Below, in pieces: positions 1 to 5,273 of a DNA stretch of 7,726 bases. The notes beneath the pieces were generated by a model. The model saw only the letters and a program-made list of their open reading frames with translations, was not told the origin of the DNA and ran no database searches. The stretch is from Oscillospiraceae bacterium (GTDB lineage: Bacteria > Bacillota > Clostridia > Oscillospirales > Ruminococcaceae): positions 1 to 7,726 of the forward strand of contig JAQUTM010000109.1 of assembly GCA_028694405.1 (NCBI GenBank). Direction: 5' to 3'. Both the position numbers and the translations under genes were made by a program. Positions within the stretch are counted from its first letter, which is position 1. Every line of letters begins with the position of its first letter.

Positions 1-1468
1 TTTCCGGGCTGTGCACAATCGCCCGCGCAATGGTAAGACGCTGCTTTTGTCCACCCGACACATTTTTACCGCCTTCGGTAATTACTTCATCAAGTCCATT
101 ACTTTTTTGGCGCACAAAATCCGCGCTCTGTGCAACCTCTAACGCCCACCAAATCTCTTCATCGGTAGCCTCCTGTTTGCCAAACTGCATATTTTTTCGT
201 ATGCTGCCTGTAAAAAGAGCTGCCTTTTGCGGCACCAGACCAATCTTTTTGCGCAATGCTGCAAAGCTGTAGTCTTTAATATTTACACCATCTATTTTTA
301 TACAGCCTCTGTCGGCATCGTAAAAGCGGTTAATCAGGTGTACCACTGTAGATTTACCGCACCCAGTACCGCCTATAACACCCACAGTTTGGCCTGCTTG
401 TATGGCAAAACTCATGTTTTCCAAGGCTAACTCCCCATTTTTTTCATAGGAGAAGCTTACGTCATCAAACTCAATTTTAGGGCAAGATTGCTCTGGCTGC
501 GCCTCTGCCGCATTTTCTGTAACATCAACCTCTGTATTTAATACTTCTAATACGCGTCCCGCACTTGCTGTCGCCTTTGTAAAAAGCACCACCAAATTTG
601 CAAACACCACCAATGCAAGCAACGACTGCGTCATATAGCTTACCAAGGCAATAATTTCACCGCTTGCCAAAACACCGTTATAAGCCAGCTTGCTGCCAAA
701 CCAGACAATGGCAATGATAGCAAAATTGGCAACCGTATAGGTAAAAGGGTTTAACATGGCGGATAATTTTCCCACGCGCAGAGCAGTATTTGCAAAATCG
801 TCTCCTGCGCTGCCAAATCGCTCTATCTGCTCTTTTTGGCGGCTAAATGCACGAATTACGCGGACGCCCTCTAAATTTTCTCCCGTTATCAAGCTTATTT
901 TGTCCTGTTTTTTTTGCATAGCGCGGTAATAAGGTACGCTGCGGGTCATAACTACATACAAAATAAGTGCAATAAATGCTAATGCTATTAAAAAAATAAG
1001 CGCAATTTTTGCGTTGATGGTAAACGCCATTACAATAGAGCCTATCGTTAAAAACGGCGCGCGAATTGCCAAGCGGATAAACATATTTACCGCTGTCTGT
1101 ACTTGGTTTGCATCGCCTATCAGGCGAGTAATCAAGCTGTCTGTGCCTAAAGTATCGGTCTCTTTTTTTGAAAAAGTCATCACATGGCGAAACATATCGT
1201 TGCGCAGCTGTCGGCCAAAGCCGTAAGCCACTAGTGCGGCAAAATATTGACACGTTAATGCACAGGCCAGTCCTACTGCGCCTAAAAGAAGCATAAACAA
1301 GCCCATTTTTACTACATATCGGCTATCGCCTTGGGCAATACCCACATCAATAATTTTAGCCATTAGCAACGGCACAAATAGTTCAAAAATGGCCTCTGTA
1401 AGCTTAAATACAGGGCCTAATATCAGTTCTTTATAGCATCCTTTAAAATATTGAAACAATTTTTTCAT
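1..1468 (-). CDS. ABC exporter half-transporter (permease fused to ATPase), C-terminus cut by window edge
   Basis: An inner-membrane type IV (MsbA/BmrA-like) ABC exporter with permease and ATPase in one chain; substrate unknown. I translated 489 residues from the ATG at 1468. Hydrophobic stretches fit six membrane helices at about residues 14-36, 53-75, 134-150, 153-175, 243-265 and 270-296. RVIRAF at 203-208 is typical of these permease domains. The nucleotide-binding domain begins near 330, with A-loop Tyr341, Walker A GGTGCGKST at 366-374 (Lys372), Q-loop Gln414 and signature SGGQ at 471-474. The frame stays open to base 1, so Walker B, the D-loop and the switch His lie outside; about 85-90 residues are missing for a usual length near 575-580. 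The start has an AGAGG ribosome binding site 12 bases after the rlmA-family stop, so it is probably last or next to last in the walJ operon. Proteins with this N-terminal flavour often pair with a second half-transporter encoded next to them; that would lie beyond base 1 (inference). Confidence 0.93.
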   Translation of the reverse strand, partial: MKKLFQYFKGCYKELILGPVFKLTEAIFELFVPLLMAKIIDVGIAQGDSRYVVKMGLFMLLLGAVGLACALTCQYFAALVAYGFGRQLRNDMFRHVMTFSKKETDTLGTDSLITRLIGDANQVQTAVNMFIRLAIRAPFLTIGSIVMAFTINAKIALIFLIALAFIALILYVVMTRSVPYYRAMQKKQDKISLITGENLEGVRVIRAFSRQKEQIERFGSAGDDFANTALRVGKLSAMLNPFTYTVANFAIIAIVWFGSKLAYNGVLASGEIIALVSYMTQSLLALVVFANLVVLFTKATASAGRVLEVLNTEVDVTENAAEAQPEQSCPKIEFDDVSFSYEKNGELALENMSFAIQAGQTVGVIGGTGCGKSTVVHLINRFYDADRGCIKIDGVNIKDYSFAALRKKIGLVPQKAALFTGSIRKNMQFGKQEATDEEIWWALEVAQSADFVRQKSNGLDEVITEGGKNVSGGQKQRLTIARAIVHSPE

Positions 1469-1480
1469 CGTATACCTCTT

Positions 1481-2302
1481 TTATACAGCACGATACACCA
1501 ATAGGTCAAAATGTATTTCGGTGGTAAGCGTGCTCAGCTGTGCCAATTTTTCAGCGCCGTCTCGTGGTGTTTTATAGTAGTAAGGCGTCATCGAAAATAA
1601 ATTTTGTATCATTTCGTTGTTATTTAATGTAATTTCCCCTTTTACAGGTACCCGCTGTTCCAGTATAAAGCCTTCATACTGTATATCTTGCTGCTGGTTT
1701 AAGTAAGGGTTTTCGTATAATACCTGTTTTAGCTGCCACAAATGCCTTGGGCCAGGTACTGCCAAAATTAACGTGCCGCCCGGTTTTAAAACACGATAAA
1801 ATTCTTTTTCTACAATAGGTGCAAAAACGCACATTACACAGTCTGCACAATGGTCGGTAATGGGTATATCAAATATGCTTGCCACTGAAAAATTGATGCC
1901 TTTGTACCGCTTAGCCGCTGCCTTAACTGCAAATTTTGAAATATCAAATGCCAAAATACGCGAACTTTTTTGCTGCTGTGCCAACAGCGCTTGTACTTGT
2001 CCTGTATAATAGCCCTCTCCACAGCCTGCGTCCACAATTACAGGCTGCTTTTCGCTTTGCGTTTGATTACACACAAGCCGAGATATTTCGTCCTTAAAAA
2101 TATCGTACCCGCCTGTAGCAAAAAAGCTGCGCCGCGCGTTTACCATCAGCTTATTATCTCCGGGTATTTTACTGTGCATCTTACTGACAGGCAGTAAATG
2201 CACATATCCCTCAGCCGCCTTGTCAAAGCTATGCCCATTTTTACAAAGATAATTATTTTCATTTTCTTTTAGTATTTTCTTACAAACAGGACAAATATAC
2301 AC
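1481..2302 (-). CDS. rlmA: 23S rRNA (guanine-N1)-methyltransferase, RlmA family
   Basis: SAM-dependent enzyme predicted to methylate N1 of a guanine in the helix 35 loop of 23S rRNA. Known family members act on G745 (E. coli RlmA-I) or G748 (Gram-positive RlmA-II, TlrB); which base is used here cannot be read from the sequence. The 273 residues match the family length of about 270. An N-terminal zinc site is formed by Cys4, Cys7, Cys20 and His24, followed by the family stretch EGYVHLLPV (31-39) and PGDN (47-50). The Rossmann motif I is DAGCGEGYY at 91-99, an acidic motif II residue is Asp120, and LKPGG at 172-176 is a late methyltransferase motif. The start is GTG (2302-2300) with GGAG 7 bases upstream; the next in-frame ATG would remove the zinc site. 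It lies 17 bases after rlmH and 12 before the ABC exporter. A general SAM methyltransferase is the fallback, but zinc site plus EGYVHLLPV makes RlmA strongly preferred. Confidence 0.93.
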   Translation of the reverse strand: MYICPVCKKILKENENNYLCKNGHSFDKAAEGYVHLLPVSKMHSKIPGDNKLMVNARRSFFATGGYDIFKDEISRLVCNQTQSEKQPVIVDAGCGEGYYTGQVQALLAQQQKSSRILAFDISKFAVKAAAKRYKGINFSVASIFDIPITDHCADCVMCVFAPIVEKEFYRVLKPGGTLILAVPGPRHLWQLKQVLYENPYLNQQQDIQYEGFILEQRVPVKGEITLNNNEMIQNLFSMTPYYYKTPRDGAEKLAQLSTLTTEIHFDLLVYRAV

Positions 2303-2319
2303 AGTCTCTCTCCGCCTTT

Positions 2320-2805
2320 TTATTTATGATATTTTGTGCCTTTATTGATACTCATGGCGCGATAAACCTGCTCCAGCAGCATAAGCCGTGCCAACTGGTG
2401 CGGAAACGTCATTTGGCTCATACTCATTTTTACGGCAGACGCCTGTTTTACTACCGGCGATAAACCGTGAGAAGACCCGATTACAAAGGTAATATCGCCG
2501 TTTCCCGACAATGCTTTTTCCTCAAAAAACTCCGCCAGCTTTTCACTGCTCATTTGTTTGCCCTCAATGCACAGAGATATTATTGTGCTGCCTTTACGCA
2601 CGTTGGCCAAAATTTTCTCTCCCTCTTTTTCCAGTGCGCGTGCAACCAAGGCTTCACTCTCGTTTTTTTCATTTATGTTCTCCTCTGCCAGCTCTGTTAC
2701 AACAATATTACACATACCGCCCAAACGTTTGATGTATTCGCTGCAACCGTCTGCAAAATATTTTGCATTGAGCTTTCCAAGACAAATAATTTGTATGGTT
2801 TGCAT
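2320..2805 (-). CDS. rlmH: 23S rRNA (pseudouridine1915-N3)-methyltransferase RlmH
   Basis: SPOUT-class (trefoil-knot) methyltransferase that adds a methyl to N3 of pseudouridine 1915 in helix 69 of 23S rRNA on the assembled ribosome; acts as a homodimer. At 161 residues it has the usual family length (155-160). Recognisable parts are the N-terminal IQIICLGKL (4-12), the paired acidic stretch TELAEE (37-42), the knot segment FVIGSSHGLS (107-116) with its glycine-rich SAM loop, the FPHQLARLMLLEQVYRA block (133-149) and the terminal YHK tail. The ATG at 2805 is preceded by TAGGAGT, whose TAG is also the stop codon of the walJ-like gene, so the two are probably translationally coupled. walJ and rlmH are also near neighbours in Bacillus and Staphylococcus. 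The 3' end corresponds to the site where SCC elements insert in staphylococci (orfX); nothing has inserted here, since the next gene starts 17 bases later. Confidence 0.97.
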   Translation of the reverse strand: MQTIQIICLGKLNAKYFADGCSEYIKRLGGMCNIVVTELAEENINEKNESEALVARALEKEGEKILANVRKGSTIISLCIEGKQMSSEKLAEFFEEKALSGNGDITFVIGSSHGLSPVVKQASAVKMSMSQMTFPHQLARLMLLEQVYRAMSINKGTKYHK

Positions 2806-2814
2806 CGTGTACTC

Positions 2815-3609
2815 CTAAAATTCAATAATGGGTGAAACCGCATGACGGCTTGCAACCTGCATAATCATATCATTGGTAAGCTCAATGCCCGCCTGCTGCA
2901 AAATTTGCTCTAACGTTAATCGAACCTGCCCGGGTGTGTTATTTTCTTGGCTGAGGTGGCATAGTGCAAACCGTTTGCTGCCGTCCTGTATTAAACGAGA
3001 AATTGTATTTGCACTGTCTACATTGCACAAGTGGCCCCTGGTAGAGGCAATGCGCTTTTTAAGATAATATGGATAAGCGCCAAACATTAGCATCTGCTCA
3101 TCATAATTAGATTCCAGCCCTATCACGTCTGCACCCTTCAAGTTTTCGTACACCTCATCGCTTACATACCCAAGGTCTGTTGCGATGGCAGCTATTTTGC
3201 CGCTGGGCGTAACAATGCGGTATCCTGCACAATCTGCACTGTCGTGGCTGGTACGAAAGCTGTTTACCGTATATTCTCCTATGTTTTCCGGACGGCCGCC
3301 GTCTAACGGTATCATCTCTATATCTGCGGGTACCAGTTCACGTTCGGCTAAAAAATCAAGTGTTGCGCTGCTGCCGTATATCGGTACCTTTACCTTTTTT
3401 AAAAAAACTTTTAAACCGCTTATATGGTCAGAATGTTCATGGGTAATTAAAATGCCCTGCAAATTTTTCACATCTTCTTGCAAAGCAGCAAGTCCTAACA
3501 TGGTTTGCTTGCAGTTCTTGCCCATATCTACCAATAAAAAGCCGTCTCCCTCTTTTATGTATGCACAGTTGCCCGAAGACCCACTGTAAAGCGTTGTAAA
3601 AACTGCCAT
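2815..3609 (-). CDS. walJ: Metallo-beta-lactamase-fold hydrolase, WalJ/YycJ family
   Basis: Cytoplasmic metallo-beta-lactamase-fold protein of the WalJ (YycJ/VicX) family, predicted metal-dependent nuclease; family members are linked to the WalRK cell-wall regulon and to DNA repair. The 264 residues match the family. The N-terminal YSGSSGNCAYI (8-18) is the family hallmark. Predicted metal ligands are the HEHSDH motif at 57-62 (His57, His59, Asp61, His62), His122 in SHDS, Asp145 in ATDLG and His218 in CHLSQENN; RGHLCN (191-196) is a further conserved motif. At 166-170 it has ESNYD where B. subtilis YycJ has ESNHD, a Tyr for His difference that may be lineage variation. The ATG at 3609 has a GGGAG site 7 bases upstream. 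No walR, walK, walH or walI is seen beside it; instead murA lies upstream and rlmH directly downstream. The family call is firm; the exact biochemical role here is inference. Confidence 0.92.
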   Translation of the reverse strand: MAVFTTLYSGSSGNCAYIKEGDGFLLVDMGKNCKQTMLGLAALQEDVKNLQGILITHEHSDHISGLKVFLKKVKVPIYGSSATLDFLAERELVPADIEMIPLDGGRPENIGEYTVNSFRTSHDSADCAGYRIVTPSGKIAAIATDLGYVSDEVYENLKGADVIGLESNYDEQMLMFGAYPYYLKKRIASTRGHLCNVDSANTISRLIQDGSKRFALCHLSQENNTPGQVRLTLEQILQQAGIELTNDMIMQVASRHAVSPIIEF

Positions 3610-3626
3610 TTTAAACTCCCATCTAC

Positions 3627-3661
3627 AAAAAATAAGGACTGCAACGCAGTGTGCAGCCCTT
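3627..3661 (-). terminator. Rho-independent terminator after murA
   Basis: Read on the minus strand, AAGGGCTGCA (3661-3652) pairs with TGCAGTCCTT (3643-3634) in a 10-bp stem with one G-U pair and an 8-base loop. It is followed by ATTTTTT (3633-3627). It starts 8 bases after the murA stop and ends 17 bases before the walJ start codon. No separate promoter for walJ fits in the remaining space. Confidence 0.85.
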
Positions 3662-3669
3662 GTTGGTTT

Positions 3670-4953
3670 TTATATTGCCTGTTGCGCACTGGAACCGGGG
3701 CAGCCTACTCGTTTAATATCTGCACCCAAACCACGCAATTTTTCTACAATGTCCTCGTAGCCACGCTCAATATGCCCAATTTCTTCTACTTCGCTTTCGC
3801 CTTTTGTTGCCAAAGCTGCAACTACCAACGCCGCGCCTGCCCGTAAGTCCGGTGCACGCACCGGTGCAGGGCTTAACTCGCATACGCCCTCAATTACAGC
3901 TACACGTCCGTCCACTTGAATATTTGCGCCCATGCGCACCAGTTCATCTACATAGCGAAACCGATTTTCCCAAATACCCTCTGTAATAATAGAGGTACCT
4001 TTAGCAAGCCTAAGCATGGCACCCATCAGCGCCTGCATATCCGTAGGAAAGCCGGGATGGGGCATTGTTTTAATATTTAACGGTTCCAGTGGACCTGTAC
4101 GGTAAACGCGCACGGCATCATCGTATTCCTTTACCGTAGCGCCTGCACGCTCCAGCTTTGAGGTAATAGGCTCTAAATGCTTGGGGATAACGTTTTTAAT
4201 CAGCACGTTGCCCCCCGTCATAGCTGCCGCCACCATGTAAGTGCCTGCTTCAATTTGATCCGGCACAATGGAATAGGTACAGCCGGAAAGCGACTGAACA
4301 CCGCGAATTTTAATTACATCGGTACCTGCACCGCGAATATCTGCACCCATCGTGTTTAAAAAGTTGGCTACATCTACAATATGAGGCTCTTTTGCAACAT
4401 TTTCCAGTATGGTAACACCCTCAGCATACACTGCACCCAGCATAGCGTTTATGGTTGCTCCTACAGAAATAGTATCAAAGAAAATATGCTCGCCCACCAG
4501 AGCATCACTGGAAATATTAATCATACCATATTCTACATCAATATTTGCGCCCAAAGCGGCAAATGCTTTTAAATGTTGGTCTATGGGGCGCGGGCCCAAG
4601 TTGCAGCCGCCCGGCATAGCTACGCTGGCTTTGCCAAAGCGCGCCAACAAAGCGCCCAAAAAGTAATAAGAAGCACGCATTTGACGGCTCATTTCGTTAG
4701 AAACACTTGTAACATGTATATGTGTAGTATCAATTTCTATTGTGGTTTTGTCTATTGTTTTTACACTGGCACCCATTTCATATAAAATGCGAATGCTTGC
4801 TGCAACATCACTGATATTTGGTAAATTTTCAATAATGCAAGGGCCTGCCGCTAAAATGGTAGCGGGCAAAATAGCTACGGCAGCGTTTTTTGCGCCTCCA
4901 ATGGTTACTTCGCCTATAAGAGGTTTTCCTCCGTTAATCACAAACTTTTCCAA
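3670..4953 (-). CDS. murA: UDP-N-acetylglucosamine 1-carboxyvinyltransferase (MurA, MurAB/MurZ type)
   Basis: Cytoplasmic enzyme that transfers enolpyruvate from PEP to UDP-N-acetylglucosamine, the first committed step of peptidoglycan synthesis and the fosfomycin target. The 427 residues are full length for this two-domain inside-out alpha/beta barrel. Visible active-site elements are Lys22-Asn23 in GGAKNAA, Arg93 in MRASYY, the catalytic Cys117 in PGGCNLGPRP, Asp305 in FPTDMQA and Arg397 in ERGYE. Cys at 117 predicts fosfomycin sensitivity of the enzyme. RASYYFLGALLARF and GCNLGPRPIDQH resemble B. subtilis MurAB (MurZ) more than MurAA, so a second MurA may exist elsewhere (inference). The start is TTG (4953-4951): GGGAG lies 8 bases upstream, the reading gives MEKFVINGG as expected for the family, and an in-frame TGA two codons upstream excludes a longer protein. 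A terminator precedes it and another follows, suggesting a largely single-gene transcript. Confidence 0.97.
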   Translation of the reverse strand: MEKFVINGGKPLIGEVTIGGAKNAAVAILPATILAAGPCIIENLPNISDVAASIRILYEMGASVKTIDKTTIEIDTTHIHVTSVSNEMSRQMRASYYFLGALLARFGKASVAMPGGCNLGPRPIDQHLKAFAALGANIDVEYGMINISSDALVGEHIFFDTISVGATINAMLGAVYAEGVTILENVAKEPHIVDVANFLNTMGADIRGAGTDVIKIRGVQSLSGCTYSIVPDQIEAGTYMVAAAMTGGNVLIKNVIPKHLEPITSKLERAGATVKEYDDAVRVYRTGPLEPLNIKTMPHPGFPTDMQALMGAMLRLAKGTSIITEGIWENRFRYVDELVRMGANIQVDGRVAVIEGVCELSPAPVRAPDLRAGAALVVAALATKGESEVEEIGHIERGYEDIVEKLRGLGADIKRVGCPGSSAQQAI

Positions 4954-4961
4954 TATTCAAA

Positions 4962-4966
4962 CTCCC
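4962..4966 (-). promoter_or_regulatory. Ribosome binding site deciding the TTG start of murA
   Basis: GGGAG on the minus strand, 8 bases upstream of the TTG codon at 4953. No ATG or GTG is available at a suitable distance, and TGA two codons before the TTG closes the frame upstream. Confidence 0.8.
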
Positions 4967-5003
4967 TTTTATCGAGACGTATATTTTAAAACAATTAGGC
5001 TTA

Positions 5004-5056
5004 CCTAAAATAAACGCTAACAATAGCTATTATATCATCTTTACCCCTAAAATAAA
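5004..5056 (-). repeat. 11-bp direct repeat straddling the murA -10 box
   Basis: The minus-strand word TTTATTTTAGG occurs at 5056-5046 and again at 5014-5004. The copies are 42 bases apart, about four helical turns, and flank the TATAAT at 5034-5029. Both are followed by TAAG after 0-2 extra G and one extra A. The downstream copy is also part of a small inverted repeat (TTAGG, 4-base gap, CCTAA at 4995-5008). This could be a regulator-binding pair or chance in AT-rich DNA. Confidence 0.4.
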
Positions 5057-5064
5057 AGTGTCAA
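5029..5064 (-). promoter_or_regulatory. murA: Candidate proximal promoter of murA (extended -10)
   Basis: A perfect TATAAT at 5034-5029 is preceded by TGA, giving the extended -10 form TGnTATAAT (5037-5029). A perfect TTGACA sits at 5064-5059, but the 24-base spacer is too long for normal -35/-10 use, so the extended -10 would have to carry the promoter. Transcription would begin near 5022, leaving a leader of about 68 bases before murA. Confidence 0.6.
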
Positions 5065-5139
5065 TTTGGTATTTTTCTTCCATAAAACACATAACTTGCG
5101 TACACAGCATTTAATTGCTTGTAATGGTACAATATAGAA

Positions 5140-5169
5140 ATTATAGTCGCTTTCCTTTAGAATATTCAA
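5140..5169 (-). promoter_or_regulatory. Candidate distal promoter upstream of murA
   Basis: Minus-strand TTGAAT (5169-5164), an 18-base spacer and a perfect TATAAT (5145-5140) resemble a sigma-A promoter. Transcription would start near 5133 and give murA a leader of about 180 bases. It could serve murA as a second promoter or make a short untranslated RNA; nothing distinguishes these. Confidence 0.5.
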
Positions 5170-5199
5170 TATTTTTATATGTTAATTTTGTCTATTAGC

Positions 5200-5239
5200 T
5201 AATAATATAAAAAGGCACCGAACTTTGTTCGGTGCCTTT
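5200..5239 (-). terminator. Rho-independent terminator of groES-groEL
   Basis: The minus strand reads AAAGGCACCGAAC, loop AAA, GTTCGGTGCCTTT: a perfect 13-bp stem at 5239-5211, followed by a T-rich run, TATATTATT (5210-5202). It lies 34 bases after the groEL stop and separates the chaperone unit from murA. The 320-bp gap 4954-5273 otherwise holds only the promoters, repeat and palindrome listed separately. Confidence 0.93.
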
Positions 5240-5273
5240 GGGGTAATATTTAACTTAAGAAAGAGGCTGTAAC

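Noticed and set aside
843..1253. 136-codon minus-strand frame inside the ABC exporter
   Set aside because: The continuous frame starting at 1468 encodes all expected permease and ATPase motifs through this stretch; the shorter frame is out of phase with it.
5030..5110. 26-codon minus-strand frame in the murA leader, a possible leader peptide
   Set aside because: No Shine-Dalgarno precedes its ATG, it has no run of regulatory codons, and it ends inside the proximal -10 box. Chance is the simplest explanation.
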